This document shows, one piece after another, positions 38,522 through 48,544 of a stretch of DNA of 64,000 bases (positions are counted from its first letter, which is position 1; each line of letters opens with the position of its first letter). The stretch lies in contig NZ_MUNP01000027.1 of assembly GCF_002001105.1 (NCBI RefSeq), forward strand, positions 1-64,000, given 5' to 3'. Under the pieces are notes generated by a model, which was not told the DNA's origin, searched no databases, and saw only the letters and a program-made list of their open reading frames with translations. Both the position numbers and the translations under genes were made by a program. Source of the DNA: Rhodanobacter sp. C06. GTDB taxonomy: Bacteria; Pseudomonadota; Gammaproteobacteria; Xanthomonadales; Rhodanobacteraceae.

Positions 38522-38647
38522 AAAATAAGTACAGCGGTTTTCCAGTGTTGTGCTTTTGAGAAAACAGTGCGACCCGTGTGGTCGCGTAATTGAAACGACG
38601 CGGCAATCGCCGCACTGACAGAAAGTTCTATCCAGAGGTCTCAAGTC

Positions 38648-39838
38648 ATGGCAAAGGGCAAGTTCGAGCGCACCAAGCCCCACGTGAACGTGGGCACGAT
38701 CGGTCACGTGGACCACGGCAAGACGACGCTGACGGCGGCGCTGACGAAGGTCGGTGCGGAGCGTTTTGGCGGTGAATTCAAGGCCTACGACGCGATCGAC
38801 GCGGCGCCGGAAGAGAAGGCGCGCGGCATCACGATCTCGACGGCGCACGTGGAATACGAATCGCCGGTGCGCCACTACGCGCACGTGGACTGCCCGGGTC
38901 ACGCCGACTACGTGAAGAACATGATCACGGGTGCGGCGCAGATGGACGGCGCGATCCTGGTGTGCTCGGCCGCCGATGGCCCGATGCCACAGACGCGCGA
39001 GCACATCCTGCTGTCGCGCCAGGTGGGCGTGCCGTACATCGTGGTGTTCCTGAACAAGGCCGACATGGTGGACGACGCCGAGCTGTTGGAGCTCGTCGAG
39101 ATGGAAGTGCGCGAGCTGCTGTCGAAGTACGACTTCCCGGGCGACGACACCCCGATCATCAAGGGTTCGGCGCTGAAGGCGCTCGAGGGCGACCAGAGCG
39201 AGATCGGCGTGCCGGCGATCATCCAGCTGGTGGACGCGCTGGACAGCTACATCCCGGAACCGGTGCGTGCGATCGACAAGCCGTTCCTGATGCCGGTGGA
39301 AGACGTGTTCTCGATCTCGGGCCGCGGCACCGTGGTGACCGGTCGTATCGAGCGCGGCGTGATCAAGGTTGGTGACGAAATCGAAGTGGTCGGCATCCGT
39401 CCGACCCAGAAGACCACCGTGACCGGTGTGGAAATGTTCCGCAAGCTGCTGGACCAGGGCCAGGCGGGCGACAACGCCGGTCTGCTGCTGCGCGGCCTGA
39501 AGCGCGACGACGTGGAGCGCGGCCAGGTGCTGGCGAAGCCGGGCACGATCACCCCGCACACCGACTTCGAGGCCGAGGTGTACGTGCTGTCGAAGGACGA
39601 GGGCGGCCGTCACACGCCGTTCTTCAAGGGCTACCGCCCGCAGTTCTACTTCCGCACCACCGACGTGACTGGTGCCTGCCAGCTGCCGGACGGCGTGGAG
39701 ATGGTGATGCCGGGCGACAACGTGAAGATGGTGGTGAGCCTGATCCACCCGATCGCGATGGACGAAGGCCTGCGTTTCGCGATCCGCGAAGGCGGCCGCA
39801 CCGTCGGCGCCGGTGTGGTGGCCAAGGTCATCAAGTAA
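38648..39838 (+). CDS. tuf: Elongation factor Tu (copy 2, str operon)
   Basis: A 396-residue EF-Tu with the same protein sequence as the copy at 21035-22225, and no nucleotide difference that I could find. Identity begins 3 bases before the ATG and ends at the TAA, while flanks differ completely, a pattern of recent gene conversion. This copy corresponds to tufA of E. coli at the end of the str operon. GAGG is in the upstream leader (CCAGAGGTCTCAAGTC). Confidence 0.98.
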   Translation: MAKGKFERTKPHVNVGTIGHVDHGKTTLTAALTKVGAERFGGEFKAYDAIDAAPEEKARGITISTAHVEYESPVRHYAHVDCPGHADYVKNMITGAAQMDGAILVCSAADGPMPQTREHILLSRQVGVPYIVVFLNKADMVDDAELLELVEMEVRELLSKYDFPGDDTPIIKGSALKALEGDQSEIGVPAIIQLVDALDSYIPEPVRAIDKPFLMPVEDVFSISGRGTVVTGRIERGVIKVGDEIEVVGIRPTQKTTVTGVEMFRKLLDQGQAGDNAGLLLRGLKRDDVERGQVLAKPGTITPHTDFEAEVYVLSKDEGGRHTPFFKGYRPQFYFRTTDVTGACQLPDGVEMVMPGDNVKMVVSLIHPIAMDEGLRFAIREGGRTVGAGVVAKVIK

Positions 39839-39846
39839 GTATCGTT

Positions 39847-39870
39847 GTCCCGGCAGCCTGCTGCCGGGAC
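39847..39870 (+). terminator. Hairpin after tuf copy 2
   Basis: GTCCCGGCAG-CCTG-CTGCCGGGAC, ten perfect pairs with a tetraloop, 8 bases after the tuf stop. It lacks a T run but is well placed to close the str operon. Confidence 0.6.
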
Positions 39871-39946
39871 AGCTCCGTCGTTGACCCGAGCCGATGGGTC
39901 GAATCGCGACGGGGAGAGAAGGGAGGTCGCTTCGATTTCGCCCCTC

Positions 39947-39975
39947 TTCACTAAATCCAGATTTACCGTTATACT
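39947..39975 (+). promoter_or_regulatory. Promoter of the S10 operon
   Basis: -35 TTCACT (39947-39952), a 17-base spacer, -10 TATACT (39970-39975). A leader of about 290 bases follows before rpsJ. It lies well downstream of the tuf hairpin, in an AT-richer stretch. Confidence 0.75.
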
Positions 39976-39981
39976 TCGCAG

Positions 39982-40127
39982 CTCACTTGCCAGACGAATG
40001 ATTTTCGACTGGCTCACAGCGAAATGAGGCGCAGGAAGTGCTTCGAGTTCGCAGGCCGTGGACGGCCACCGCATTCGGCGTAGTTTCGGGTCGATCCCGC
40101 CGCCACGCCACTGCGCAGCAGGATTTG
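39982..40127 (+). promoter_or_regulatory. S10 operon leader (structured, upstream part)
   Basis: The transcribed leader before the terminator contains GGCCGTGGACGGCC-type and CGGGTCGATCCCG hairpins, and no open frame with a good ribosome-binding site. In E. coli the S10 leader mediates L4-dependent transcription attenuation; here the layout (long leader, then a terminator, then rpsJ) is similar, but sequence identity to the E. coli leader is not evident. Confidence 0.5.
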
Positions 40128-40164
40128 CGCCAAGCGAGCCACTACGTGCTCGCTTGGCGTTTTT
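40128..40164 (+). terminator. Intrinsic terminator (attenuator) in the S10 leader
   Basis: A perfect 12-base stem CGCCAAGCGAGC/GCTCGCTTGGCG with loop CACTACGT, followed by TTTTT. It lies after the S10 promoter and 109 bases before rpsJ, so it must be bypassed for operon expression. This fits an attenuator, possibly controlled by L4. Confidence 0.8.
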
Positions 40165-40273
40165 CAGGTCGGGATCGCCAGGTGCGGCCCCGATGGTTCC
40201 AGAGAGCAGTGCGATGCGGTGAGAAGCCGCCTCGTTGCACAGTCAAGTTCTTTTGATAACAGGACACGGTTTT

Positions 40274-40585
40274 ATGGCGAACCAGAAGATTCGCATCCGC
40301 CTCAAGGCGTTCGATCATCGCCTGATCGACCGCTCGGCCAGCGAGATCGTCGAGACGGCCAAGCGCACCGGTGCCACGGTACTCGGTCCGATTCCGCTCC
40401 CGACCAAGATCGAGCGTTACACCATTCTGGTGTCGCCGCACGTCGACAAGGATGCCCGCGACCAGTACGAGACCCGTACCCACAAGCGCGTGCTCGACAT
40501 CGTCGACCCCAACGACAAGACCGTGGACGCGCTCATGAAGCTTGATCTCGCCGCTGGCGTCGATGTTCAGATCAAGCTCGGTTGA
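40274..40585 (+). CDS. rpsJ: 30S ribosomal protein S10
   Basis: A 103-residue S10 (NusE), which also takes part in antitermination through NusB and links to Nus[18 protein letters not shown] at the start, then the [17 protein letters not shown] loop and [20 protein letters not shown]. First gene of the S10 operon, controlled by the upstream leader. Confidence 0.98.
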   Translation: MANQKIRIRLKAFDHRLIDRSASEIVETAKRTGATVLGPIPLPTKIERYTILVSPHVDKDARDQYETRTHKRVLDIVDPNDKTVDALMKLDLAAGVDVQIKLG

Positions 40586-40605
40586 GCGACAGACAGGATA
40601 CGAAG

Positions 40606-41247
40606 ATGAGTATCGGACTGGTAGGCCGCAAGTGCGGCATGAGCCGGCTCTTCACTGAAGACGGGCGTTCGATTCCGGTGACCCTTATCGAGGCCACCCC
40701 GAATCGCGTCACCCAGCTGAAGACGGAAGACAATGATGGCTACAGCGCGGTGCAGGTCGCGGCGGGCGTGAAGCGCGCCAGCCTGCTGACGGCGCCGCTG
40801 AAGGGCCATTACGCCAAGGCCAAGGTGGAGCCGGGCCGCGGCTTGTGGGAGTTCCGCGTGGCCGCCGAGGATCTCGGCAAGTACAGCGTGGGCGCGGAGA
40901 TCAAGGCCGAGGAGGTGTTCTCGGTCGGCCAGATCGTCGACGTCGCCGGCGTCTCGAAGGGCAAGGGCTTCCAGGGCACCATCAAGCGCTGGAACTTCAA
41001 GATGGGCGACGCGACGCACGGCAACTCGCTGTCGCACCGCGCGCCGGGTTCGATCGGCCAGCGTCAGACGCCGGGTCGCGTGTTTCCCGGCAAGAAGATG
41101 TCCGGCCAGATGGGTAACGTGAATCGTACCCAGCAGGGTCTGGAAGTGGTCAAGGTCGACGCCGAGCGTCATCTGATCGCGGTGAAGGGCGCTGTCCCCG
41201 GTGCGACCGGTGGCGACGTCGTGATCCGTCCGACCACCAAGGGTTGA
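40606..41247 (+). CDS. rplC: 50S ribosomal protein L3
   Basis: A 213-residue L3, whose central extension reaches the peptidyl transferase centre. [17 protein letters not shown] start; [34 protein letters not shown] and KKMSGQMGN. The Gln usually methylated by PrmB lies in the GSIGQRQ region. AGGA precedes the start at MSIGLV; an earlier in-frame start would add eight residues and overlap rpsJ. Confidence 0.98.
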   Translation: MSIGLVGRKCGMSRLFTEDGRSIPVTLIEATPNRVTQLKTEDNDGYSAVQVAAGVKRASLLTAPLKGHYAKAKVEPGRGLWEFRVAAEDLGKYSVGAEIKAEEVFSVGQIVDVAGVSKGKGFQGTIKRWNFKMGDATHGNSLSHRAPGSIGQRQTPGRVFPGKKMSGQMGNVNRTQQGLEVVKVDAERHLIAVKGAVPGATGGDVVIRPTTKG

Positions 41248-41258
41248 GGAGAGACGCC

Positions 41259-41861
41259 ATGGAACTGAATGTCATTGGCGCCAAGCCGCTCAGCGTGTCG
41301 GACGAAGTGTTCGGCGGCGAGTTCAAGCAGGCCCTGATCCACCAGGTGGTGGTTGCGTACCAGGCCGGCGCTCGCGCCGGCACCAAGGCGCAGCTGTCGC
41401 GTGGCGAGATGTCGGGCACCACCAAGAAGTTCAAGAAGCAGAAGGGCGGCGGCGCCCGTCACGGTGACTACCGCGCCCCGATCTTCGTGGGCGGCGGCGT
41501 GACGTTTGCCGCGAAGCCGCGCAGCTTCGAGCAGAAGGTCAACCGCAAGGCCTATCGCGTGGCGATCCGCTCGATCCTGGCCGAACTGAACCGCCAGGGT
41601 CGCATCAAGGTGGTCGAGAGCTTCGGCGTCGACCAACCCAAGACCAAGGCGATGATTGCCAAGCTCGCCGAACTCGAGGTGTCCGGTCGCGTGCTGCTGG
41701 TTTCCGAGGATGCCAGCGAGGCGCTGTACCTGGCCGGGCGCAACATCCCGTACCTGCATGTGCTGGACGTGATGGCGCTGAATCCGGTCAGTCTGGTCGG
41801 TTCCGACCACATCGTCATGACCGTCGATGCCGTGAAAAAGATCGAGGAGTGGCTGGCATGA
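41259..41861 (+). CDS. rplD: 50S ribosomal protein L4
   Basis: A 200-residue L4, with its extended loop lining the exit tunnel ([19 protein letters not shown], then [16 protein letters not shown]). In E. coli L4 is the autogenous regulator of the S10 operon, relevant to the attenuator at 40128-40164. A GAGGAGAG site precedes it. Its TGA overlaps the rplW ATG. Confidence 0.98.
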   Translation: MELNVIGAKPLSVSDEVFGGEFKQALIHQVVVAYQAGARAGTKAQLSRGEMSGTTKKFKKQKGGGARHGDYRAPIFVGGGVTFAAKPRSFEQKVNRKAYRVAIRSILAELNRQGRIKVVESFGVDQPKTKAMIAKLAELEVSGRVLLVSEDASEALYLAGRNIPYLHVLDVMALNPVSLVGSDHIVMTVDAVKKIEEWLA

Positions 41862-42151
41862 GCAACGAACGCATTCTCGACACGCTGCGCGCGCCGCACA
41901 TCTCCGAGAAGTCGGCTCGCGTCGGCGAGCACAACCAATACGTTTTCGTGGTGGCCCCCGAGGCGACCAAGGCCGATGTCCGTGCGGCGGTGGAGCAGAT
42001 GTTCGACGTCAAGGTCGAGCAGGTGAACCTCGTCAACAGCAAGGGCAAGGTCAAGTCCTTCCGTTTCCGCGCTGGCAGCCGCCAGGGCAAGCGCAAGGCT
42101 TATGTGCGTCTCGCCGATGGCCAGTCCATCGACGTGTCGGCCAAGGCCTGA
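41858..42151 (+). CDS. rplW: 50S ribosomal protein L23
   Basis: A 97-residue L23, located at the tunnel exit where trigger factor and SRP dock. [19 protein letters not shown] start and the [16 protein letters not shown] extension. The start overlaps the rplD stop (ATGA), so the two are translationally coupled. Confidence 0.97.
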   Translation: MSNERILDTLRAPHISEKSARVGEHNQYVFVVAPEATKADVRAAVEQMFDVKVEQVNLVNSKGKVKSFRFRAGSRQGKRKAYVRLADGQSIDVSAKA

Positions 42152-42168
42152 GCCAGGAGTTCTTCGAG

Positions 42169-42990
42169 ATGGCACTAATCACCCACAAGCCGACCTCGCC
42201 GGGTCGCCGTGACGCGGTCAGCGTCCGCACGGAAGGCCTGCACAAGGGCGCGCCGCACGCGGCGTTGACCGAGGCGCAGTCCAAGACCGGCGGCCGCAAC
42301 CACTTCGGTCGCATCACCACGCGTCATCGCGGCGGCGGTCACAAGCAGCATTACCGCATCATCGACTTCAAGCGCGACAAGGAAGGCATTGCCGCCAAGG
42401 TCGAGCGCATCGAGTACGATCCGAACCGCACCGCGCACATCGCGTTGCTCTGCTACGCCGACGGCGAGCGCCGCTACATCATCGCGCCGAAGGGCGTGCA
42501 GGTGGGCGACCGCCTGCTGTCCGGCCACGACGCGCCGATCAAGGCCGGCAACTGCCTGCAGCTGCGCAGCATCCCGGTGGGTTCCACCATCCACTGCATC
42601 GAGATGAAGCCGGGCAAGGGTGCGCAGATCGCCCGTTCCGCCGGCGCCTCGGTGCAGCTGGTGGCCCGCGAGTCCGGCTACGCCACGCTGCGCCTGCGTT
42701 CCGGCGAAATGCGCCGTGTGCCGGTCGAGTGCCGCGCCACGATCGGCGAGGTCGGCAACGGCGAGCACAGCCTGAAGAAGCTCGGCAAGGCCGGCGCCAA
42801 GCGCTGGCTGGGCATCCGCCCGACCGTGCGCGGCGTGGTGATGAACCCGGTCGACCATCCGCACGGCGGTGGTGAAGGCCGTACCTCCGGCGGCCGTCAT
42901 CCGGTCAGCCCGTGGGGCACGCCGACCAAGGGTTACAAGACCCGCAACAACAAGCGCACGCAGCAGTTCATCGTGCGTCGCCGCAAGTAA
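42169..42990 (+). CDS. rplB: 50S ribosomal protein L2
   Basis: A 273-residue L2, needed for subunit joining and peptidyl transferase activity. [13 protein letters not shown] in the OB-like domain, [13 protein letters not shown] in the SH3-like domain, and [17 protein letters not shown] carrying the conserved His near the peptidyl transferase centre. CAGGAG is upstream. Confidence 0.98.
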   Translation: MALITHKPTSPGRRDAVSVRTEGLHKGAPHAALTEAQSKTGGRNHFGRITTRHRGGGHKQHYRIIDFKRDKEGIAAKVERIEYDPNRTAHIALLCYADGERRYIIAPKGVQVGDRLLSGHDAPIKAGNCLQLRSIPVGSTIHCIEMKPGKGAQIARSAGASVQLVARESGYATLRLRSGEMRRVPVECRATIGEVGNGEHSLKKLGKAGAKRWLGIRPTVRGVVMNPVDHPHGGGEGRTSGGRHPVSPWGTPTKGYKTRNNKRTQQFIVRRRK

Positions 42991-43002
42991 CAGGAACCCG
43001 AC

Positions 43003-43275
43003 ATGCCACGCTCTCTGAAGAAAGGTCCGTTCGTCGACCTTCACCTCGCCAAGAAGGTGGAAGCCGCGGTTTCCGCCAACAACAAGCGTCCGATCAAGAC
43101 CTGGTCGCGCCGCTCGATGATCCTGCCCGAAATGGTGGGCCTGACCATCGCCATCCACAACGGCCGCCAGCACGTGCCGGTGCTCGTCAACGAGAACATG
43201 GTCGGGCACAAGCTCGGCGAGTTCGCGGTGACGCGTACCTTCAAGGGCCACGTCGGCGACAAGAAGGGCAAGTGA
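43003..43275 (+). CDS. rpsS: 30S ribosomal protein S19
   Basis: A 90-residue S19 of the 30S head. [19 protein letters not shown] start, [19 protein letters not shown] in the middle, and the basic C-terminal tail GHVGDKKGK. Its TGA shares a base with the rplV ATG (TGATG). Confidence 0.98.
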   Translation: MPRSLKKGPFVDLHLAKKVEAAVSANNKRPIKTWSRRSMILPEMVGLTIAIHNGRQHVPVLVNENMVGHKLGEFAVTRTFKGHVGDKKGK

Positions 43276-43610
43276 TGAGCACCGAAGCCAAAGCGATCCT
43301 GCGCAGCGCCCGCATTTCGGCGCAGAAGGCACGCCTGGTGGCTGACCTGGTCCGCGGCATGCCCGTGGGCCGAGCCAGCGACGTGCTCCAGTTCACCAAC
43401 AAGAAGGCCGCAACCCTTGTCCGCAAGGTGCTGCTGTCGGCCGTCGCCAACGCCGAGAACAACCTCGGCGCCGATGTCGACGAGCTGAAGGTCGCGCGCA
43501 TCTTCGTGGACGAAGGTCCGGCGATGAAGCGCATGTATGCCCGGGCCAAGGGTCGCGGTTCGCGCATCCTGAAGCGCACCAGCCACATCACCGTGGTCGT
43601 CGGCGAGTAA
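43275..43610 (+). CDS. rplV: 50S ribosomal protein L22
   Basis: A 111-residue L22, whose beta-hairpin lines the exit tunnel ([20 protein letters not shown]) and is where macrolide-resistance changes arise; it looks ordinary here. [18 protein letters not shown] start. The start overlaps the rpsS stop. Confidence 0.97.
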   Translation: MSTEAKAILRSARISAQKARLVADLVRGMPVGRASDVLQFTNKKAATLVRKVLLSAVANAENNLGADVDELKVARIFVDEGPAMKRMYARAKGRGSRILKRTSHITVVVGE

Positions 43611-43622
43611 GAGGAGAAGACG

Positions 43623-44384
43623 ATGGGTCATAAAGTTCATCCCACCGGTATCCGCCTCGGCATCGCCAAGGACTGGAACGCCAAGTGGTACGCCAACAAG
43701 GGCGACTACGCGAAGTATCTCGTGGCGGACATCAAGGTCCGCGAGATGCTGAAGAAGAAGCTGGCTGCCGCCGGCATCTCGAAGATCCAGATCGAGCGTC
43801 CGGCCAAGACCGCGCGCGTGACGATCCACACCGCCCGCCCGGGCGTGGTGATCGGCAAGAAGGGCGAGGACATCGAGAAGCTGCGCAAGGAAGTCAGCGA
43901 CCTGATGGGCGTCCCGACGCACATCAACGTCAACGAAGTGCGCAAGCCCGAGCTCGACGCCCAGCTGGTGGCCGAGTCGATCGCGCAGCAGCTGGAACGC
44001 CGCATCATGTTCCGCCGCGCGATGAAGCGCTCGGTGGGCAACGCGATGCGCCTGGGCGCGCTGGGCATCAAGATCAACGTCTCCGGCCGTCTGAACGGCG
44101 CCGAGATCGCTCGCTCCGAGTGGGCGCGCGAAGGTCGCGTGCCGCTGCATACCCTGCGTGCCGACATCGACTATGGCACCGCCGAGGCCAAGACGCAGTA
44201 CGGCATCATCGGCATCAAGGTGTGGGTCTACAAGGGCGAGATCTTCGACGTGACCCAGATCGGCCAGGAGCCCAAGGACGAGTCCCCGGCGCCGTCGCGC
44301 CGCGAGGGTGGCGAAGGCCGTCGTGACCGTGAACCGCGTCGTGACCGTGATGGCGAAGGCCGTCGCGAGCGCGCGGCGAAGTAA
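43623..44384 (+). CDS. rpsC: 30S ribosomal protein S3
   Basis: A 253-residue S3, at the mRNA entry site. N-terminal [13 protein letters not shown], the KH domain with [12 protein letters not shown], and the C-terminal domain ending [15 protein letters not shown]. About 20 extra residues follow compared with E. coli (233), an Arg/Glu/Asp/Gly-rich tail made of short RDRE/RRDR repeats, encoded by GTCGTGACCGTGA-like repeats. AGGAG precedes the start. Confidence 0.98.
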   Translation: MGHKVHPTGIRLGIAKDWNAKWYANKGDYAKYLVADIKVREMLKKKLAAAGISKIQIERPAKTARVTIHTARPGVVIGKKGEDIEKLRKEVSDLMGVPTHINVNEVRKPELDAQLVAESIAQQLERRIMFRRAMKRSVGNAMRLGALGIKINVSGRLNGAEIARSEWAREGRVPLHTLRADIDYGTAEAKTQYGIIGIKVWVYKGEIFDVTQIGQEPKDESPAPSRREGGEGRRDREPRRDRDGEGRRERAAK

Positions 44385-44395
44385 GGAGAGTTGCC

Positions 44396-44809
44396 ATGTT
44401 GCAACCCAAGCGAACCAAATTCCGCAAGCAGTTCAAGGGCCGCAACGACGGTCTGGCGCAGTGCGCCAACCTCGTTAGCTTCGGCGAGTTCGGCCTGAAG
44501 GCGACCACCCATGGTGCGCTCACTGCGCGCCAGATCGAGGCCGGCCGCCGTTGCATCACCCGCTTCGTGAAGCGTGGCGGCAAGTTGTGGATCCGCGTGT
44601 TCCCGGACAAGCCGATCACCAAGAAGCCGATCGAAGTGCGTATGGGCGCCGGCAAGGGCGGCGTGGAGTTCTGGGTCGCCCCGATCCAGCCCGGTCGCAT
44701 GCTATATGAAATCGAAGGCATCGACGAAACGTCGGCGCGCGAGGCGTTCCGCCTGGCCGCTGCCAAGCTCTCGGTGCAGACCCAGTTCGTGACCCGGGCG
44801 GTGATGTGA
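44396..44809 (+). CDS. rplP: 50S ribosomal protein L16
   Basis: A 137-residue L16, positioned near the A-site tRNA elbow. [17 protein letters not shown] start, [15 protein letters not shown], and [19 protein letters not shown], the segment that includes the Arg hydroxylated in E. coli. AAGGAG lies upstream. The stop TGA overlaps the rpmC ATG. Confidence 0.98.
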   Translation: MLQPKRTKFRKQFKGRNDGLAQCANLVSFGEFGLKATTHGALTARQIEAGRRCITRFVKRGGKLWIRVFPDKPITKKPIEVRMGAGKGGVEFWVAPIQPGRMLYEIEGIDETSAREAFRLAAAKLSVQTQFVTRAVM

Positions 44810-44994
44810 TGGCCATCAAAGATCTGACAACCAAGTCGGCCGACGAGCTGAAGTCGCACCTGCTGGACCTGCGCAAGGAGCAGTTCAACCTGCGCATGCA
44901 GAAGGGTGCCGGCCAGCTCAGCCAGCCGCATCAGCTGCGCCGCGTCCGGCGTGACATCGCCCGCACGAAGTTCGTGCTCGGCGCGAAGAAGTAA
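44809..44994 (+). CDS. rpmC: 50S ribosomal protein L29
   Basis: A 61-residue L29, two helices beside L23 at the tunnel exit ([20 protein letters not shown], then [16 protein letters not shown]). The start shares a base with the L16 stop; an in-frame GTG one codon earlier is less likely. Confidence 0.96.
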   Translation: MAIKDLTTKSADELKSHLLDLRKEQFNLRMQKGAGQLSQPHQLRRVRRDIARTKFVLGAKK

Positions 44995-45006
44995 GGGAGC
45001 GCCGAG

Positions 45007-45267
45007 ATGAGCGACAACCAGAAGCAGGCGCGCACCCTCGAGGGCCGCGTCATCAGCAACAAGATGGACAAGACGGTCACCGTCCTGATCGAGCGCCAGG
45101 TGCAGCATGGCCTGCTGGGCAAGATCGTGCGCCGGTCGACCAAGCTGCACGCGCAGGACGACCTCGGCGCGAACGAGGGCGACCTGGTGCGCATCGCCGA
45201 GTGCCGTCCGCTGTCCAAGACCAAGCATCACCGCGTGGTCGAAATCGTCGTCCGCGCGGCTGTCTAA
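45007..45267 (+). CDS. rpsQ: 30S ribosomal protein S17
   Basis: An 86-residue S17, an OB-fold primary 16S binder. [20 protein letters not shown] and [23 protein letters not shown] is upstream. It is the last gene of the S10-operon set, with rplN 15 bases later. Confidence 0.97.
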   Translation: MSDNQKQARTLEGRVISNKMDKTVTVLIERQVQHGLLGKIVRRSTKLHAQDDLGANEGDLVRIAECRPLSKTKHHRVVEIVVRAAV

Positions 45268-45282
45268 TAGGAGGGTGCAGAC

Positions 45283-45651
45283 ATGATCCAGATGCAAAGC
45301 ACGCTCTCCGCGGCGGACAACAGCGGCGCCAAGGAACTGATGTGCATCAAGGTGCTCGGCGGCTCCAAGCGCCGTTACGCCGCGATCGGTGACGTGATCA
45401 AGGTCACCGTGAAGGATGCCATCCCCCGCGGCAAGGTGAAGAAGGGCGAGGTGTACAACGCCGTGGTGGTCCGTACCGCCAAGGGTGTGCGCCGTCCCGA
45501 TGGCTCGCTGATCCGTTTCGACGGCAATGCAGCGGTGCTCCTCAACAACAAGCTCGAGCCGATCGGCACCCGTATCTTCGGGCCGGTCACCCGCGAGCTG
45601 CGCAGCGAGAAGTTCATGAAGATCGTCTCGCTCGCGCCCGAAGTGCTCTGA
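45283..45651 (+). CDS. rplN: 50S ribosomal protein L14
   Basis: A 122-residue L14, forming an intersubunit bridge and the RsfS silencing-factor site. [19 protein letters not shown] start; [45 protein letters not shown] stands before the ATG. First gene of the spc-type set; there is no separate promoter visible here. Confidence 0.98.
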   Translation: MIQMQSTLSAADNSGAKELMCIKVLGGSKRRYAAIGDVIKVTVKDAIPRGKVKKGEVYNAVVVRTAKGVRRPDGSLIRFDGNAAVLLNNKLEPIGTRIFGPVTRELRSEKFMKIVSLAPEVL

Positions 45652-45665
45652 GCGGAGTCAAGAAC

Positions 45666-45980
45666 ATGAACCGTATCCGCAAGGGTGATCAGGTCCTCGT
45701 GATCACCGGCAAGAACAAGGGCCAGCGCGGCGAAGTGCTGCGTGTCGCGGACGACCGCGTTTACGTCTCGAACGTGAACCTGGTCAAGCGCCACACCAAG
45801 CCGAATCCGCAGGCCAACCAGGCCGGCGGCATCGTCGAGCGTGAAGCCTCGATCCATCTCTCCAATGTGCAGCTGTTCAACCCCGCCTCGAACAAGGGTG
45901 AACGCGTTGGCACCAAGACGCTCGCTGATGGGCGCAAGGTCCGCGTGTTCCGTTCGACTGGCGAGGTCGTGGACGCGTAA
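45666..45980 (+). CDS. rplX: 50S ribosomal protein L24
   Basis: A 104-residue L24, assembly initiator of the 50S subunit. KOW motif at the start ([20 protein letters not shown]), then [14 protein letters not shown] and [20 protein letters not shown]. It continues directly into rplE (11 bases). Confidence 0.97.
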   Translation: MNRIRKGDQVLVITGKNKGQRGEVLRVADDRVYVSNVNLVKRHTKPNPQANQAGGIVEREASIHLSNVQLFNPASNKGERVGTKTLADGRKVRVFRSTGEVVDA

Positions 45981-45991
45981 GGATTAATGAC

Positions 45992-46531
45992 ATGACGCGC
46001 CTTGAGACGTTTTACAAAGAGCAGGTAGTGCCGAAGCTCACCGAGAAGTTCGGCTACCAGAACGTGATGCAGGTTCCCCGCATCACCAAGATCACGCTGA
46101 ACATGGGCGTGGGCGAAGCGGCCGGCAACAAGAAGATCCTCGAGAACGCCGTGGCCGACATGGCGAAGATCTCGGGCCAGAAGCCGATCACGACCAAGGC
46201 GCGCGTTTCCGTGGCCTCGTTCAAGATCCGCGACGGCTGGCCGATCGGCTGCAAGGTCACCCTGCGCCGCGCGCAGATGTTCGAGTTCCTGGATCGCCTG
46301 ATCAACATCTCGCTGCCTCGCGTCCGCGACTTCCGCGGCGTCTCGGGCCGCGCCTTCGACGGCCGTGGCAACTTCAACTTCGGCATCAAGGAACAGATCA
46401 TCTTCCCGGAAATCGACTTCGACGCGGTCGACGCGATGCGCGGCATGGACATCGCCATCACCACCACGGCGAAGACCGACGCCGAGGCCAAGGCGCTGCT
46501 GGAAGCCTTCAGCTTCCCGTTCCGTAACTAA
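45992..46531 (+). CDS. rplE: 50S ribosomal protein L5
   Basis: A 179-residue L5, which binds 5S rRNA and the P-site t[23 protein letters not shown] start, [20 protein letters not shown], and [26 protein letters not shown] is upstream. It is followed by a structured 67-base spacer. Confidence 0.98.
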   Translation: MTRLETFYKEQVVPKLTEKFGYQNVMQVPRITKITLNMGVGEAAGNKKILENAVADMAKISGQKPITTKARVSVASFKIRDGWPIGCKVTLRRAQMFEFLDRLINISLPRVRDFRGVSGRAFDGRGNFNFGIKEQIIFPEIDFDAVDAMRGMDIAITTTAKTDAEAKALLEAFSFPFRN

Positions 46532-46532
46532 A

Positions 46533-46573
46533 CGATCATCCGTGATCGAGAAAAACCGGCCATCCATGGCCGG
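46533..46573. repeat. Compound palindrome between rplE and rpsN
   Basis: CGATCA-TCCG-TGATCG (46533-46548), then AAAAA, then CCGGCCAT-CC-ATGGCCGG (46556-46573) followed by ACTTTTC. This is the CATCCATG sub-type, found again twice before rplQ. The A/T-flanked second hairpin could terminate weakly. Confidence 0.7.
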
Positions 46574-46598
46574 ACTTTTCAAAAGAGAGCATTAACAC

Positions 46599-46904
46599 AT
46601 GGCAAAGACCTCGATGGTCAACCGCGACATCAAGCGGACCAAGCTCGTCCAGAAGTACGCCGCCAAGCGCGCCGAACTGAAGGCGATCGTGCTGAGCCCC
46701 ACCGCCTCCTACGAGGAGAAGATGGAAGCGCAGAGCAAGCTGCAGAAGCTGCCGCGCGACGCCAGCCCGACCCGCCAGCGCACCCGTTGCGCGCTGACCG
46801 GCCGTCCGCGCGCCGTGTACGCCAAGTTCAACCTCGGCCGCAACAAGCTGCGCGAAGCCACCATGCGCGGCGACGTGCCCGGCCTGCGCAAGGCCAGCTG
46901 GTAA
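46599..46904 (+). CDS. rpsN: 30S ribosomal protein S14 (zinc-free form)
   Basis: A 101-residue S14 of the long, zinc-independent type: there is no CxxC pair, and the conserved end reads [20 protein letters not shown] followed by the typical [18 protein letters not shown]. It lies in the 30S head. AGAG precedes the start. After it the operon has a 216-base gap with a promoter. Confidence 0.97.
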   Translation: MAKTSMVNRDIKRTKLVQKYAAKRAELKAIVLSPTASYEEKMEAQSKLQKLPRDASPTRQRTRCALTGRPRAVYAKFNLGRNKLREATMRGDVPGLRKASW

Positions 46905-46920
46905 GACCCTAGCTGGGGCA

Positions 46921-46935
46921 GGGCGGGCCCCGCCC
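46921..46935 (+). terminator. GGGCGG hairpin after rpsN
   Basis: GGGCGG-GCC-CCGCCC, 16 bases past the rpsN stop, without a T run. Together with the promoter at 46995 it marks a likely transcript boundary inside the spc-type operon. Confidence 0.4.
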
Positions 46936-46994
46936 GACCCGATGCGGCGACAGTCTTTGAGGGCTGCCGTCGTCGGCGCACACCAGCGCCGGTA

Positions 46995-47023
46995 TTCGCA
47001 AGGCCGGAAAAAGCTGCTATAGT
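46995..47023 (+). promoter_or_regulatory. Internal promoter before rpsH
   Basis: -35 TTCGCA (46995-47000), exactly 17 bases including an A-rich stretch, -10 TATAGT (47018-47023). The leader of about 90 bases to rpsH is AT-richer than its surroundings (TCTAGAAGATTTCC). Confidence 0.65.
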
Positions 47024-47120
47024 CGGCGGTCTGCGCAACGCAGGCTGACGCCTTGTCGGCATCACAATCTAGAAGATTTCCGGTTTTATCGGATATCGGT
47101 GCACTCTGAAGGATGTTTTC

Positions 47121-47516
47121 ATGAGCATGACTGATCCCATCGCCGACATGTTTACGCGTGTCCGCAATGCCCAGCTGATGGGCAAGCCGACGGTACGCAT
47201 GCCGTCGTCCAAGCTGAAGGTGGCGATCGCCAACCTTCTCAAGAACGAAGGCTACATTCTCGACGCGCAGTCCTCCCAGGCGGAGGGCAAGCCGGTGCTC
47301 GAGCTCAAGCTGAAGTATTTCGAAGGCCGTCCGGCCATCGAGTCCATCTCCCGCGTCAGCCGTTCCGGCCTGCGCATCTACCGCGGCAAGGATGAACTGC
47401 CGAAGGTGCTCGGCGGTCTGGGCATCTCGATCATCTCGACGTCCGCCGGTCTGTTGACCGACGCACAGGCTCGCTCCAAGGGCCTGGGCGGCGAAGTCAT
47501 CGGCCAGGTCGCCTAA
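47121..47516 (+). CDS. rpsH: 30S ribosomal protein S8
   Basis: A 131-residue S8, primary binder of the 16S central domain and, in E. coli, the repressor of the spc operon. [18 protein letters not shown] start; [20 protein letters not shown]; the end [20 protein letters not shown]. The AAGGA site fits ATG47121; ATG47127 is an alternative. It is headed here by its own promoter. Confidence 0.98.
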   Translation: MSMTDPIADMFTRVRNAQLMGKPTVRMPSSKLKVAIANLLKNEGYILDAQSSQAEGKPVLELKLKYFEGRPAIESISRVSRSGLRIYRGKDELPKVLGGLGISIISTSAGLLTDAQARSKGLGGEVIGQVA

Positions 47517-47526
47517 GGAGCCGACG

Positions 47527-48054
47527 ATGTCACGTGTTGCCAAGAAGACGATCAACCTGCCGAAGGGCGTGGAGCTGAAGGCTGCGGCCGACGGCATTTC
47601 CGTGAAAGGCCCGAAGGGCACCCTGGCCATCCATGCGCTGCCTGGCGTGTCGGTCAAGGTGGACGGCGAAGCCGTCAACATCCAGCTGGCCGAAGGCGCC
47701 GACGACAAGTTCGGCGGCACCGCACGCGCGTTGCTGGCCAACATGGTCAAGGGCGTGTCCGAGGGTTACGAGCGCAAGCTGGAGCTGGTCGGCGTGGGTT
47801 ACCGCGCATCCATGGCCGGCAAGTCGCTGAACCTGAGCCTGGGCTTCTCGCACCCGGTGGTGTTCGAGGCGCCGGCCGGCGTCACGCTGGAAACCCCTAC
47901 GCAGACGGAAATCCTCATCAAGGGTGCCGACAAGCAGGTGGTGGGCCAAGTGGCCGCCAAGATCCGCGCCTTCCGCGCGCCGGAGCCCTACAAGGGCAAG
48001 GGCGTGCGCTATGCCGGCGAGAAGATCACCCTGAAGGAAGCAAAGAAGGCGTAA
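47527..48054 (+). CDS. rplF: 50S ribosomal protein L6
   Basis: A 175-residue L6 with its two homologous domains; the second includes [20 protein letters not shown] and the signature [14 protein letters not shown] close to the sarcin-ricin loop. AAGGAG is upstream. It follows rpsH by 10 bases. Confidence 0.98.
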   Translation: MSRVAKKTINLPKGVELKAAADGISVKGPKGTLAIHALPGVSVKVDGEAVNIQLAEGADDKFGGTARALLANMVKGVSEGYERKLELVGVGYRASMAGKSLNLSLGFSHPVVFEAPAGVTLETPTQTEILIKGADKQVVGQVAAKIRAFRAPEPYKGKGVRYAGEKITLKEAKKA

Positions 48055-48081
48055 GCCGATCCGCTTTCGAGGAACATGACG

Positions 48082-48435
48082 ATGAACAAGAACGAATCCC
48101 GCCTGCGTCGCGCCAAGTCCACGCGCTCGCACATCCGCAAGCTCGGCGTGGCGCGTCTGTCGGTGCACCGCACCGGCCAGCACCTCTACGCCCAGGTGTT
48201 CGCCGCCGACGGCCAGAACGTGGTGGCAGCTGCCTCCACCGTGCAGAAGTCGGTGGCCGAAGGCCTGAAGGGCACCAAGAATCTCGAGGCCGCTGCTGCG
48301 GTGGGTAAGGCTGTTGCCGAGCGTGCGCTGGCTGCCGGCGTGGAGTCGGTGGCGTTCGACCGCTCCGGCTTCCGCTTCCACGGTCGCATCAAGGCGCTGG
48401 CCGATGCGGCCCGCGAGGCCGGCCTGAAGTTCTGA
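48082..48435 (+). CDS. rplR: 50S ribosomal protein L18
   Basis: A 117-residue L18, which binds 5S rRNA with L5 and L25. [20 protein letters not shown] start; [20 protein letters not shown] end. GAGGA is 8 bases before ATG48082, which gives the E. coli length; ATG48076 is too close to the site. Confidence 0.97.
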   Translation: MNKNESRLRRAKSTRSHIRKLGVARLSVHRTGQHLYAQVFAADGQNVVAAASTVQKSVAEGLKGTKNLEAAAAVGKAVAERALAAGVESVAFDRSGFRFHGRIKALADAAREAGLKF

Positions 48436-48544
48436 CGATCGGGGCGGGATTCCTCGAATCCCGTCCTCCATCAGCGACACACAACAACAAGCGGCGCAGC
48501 CGCAAGCAAAAGTCCCGGATGGTCCGGGCACACGGAATCGAGAA

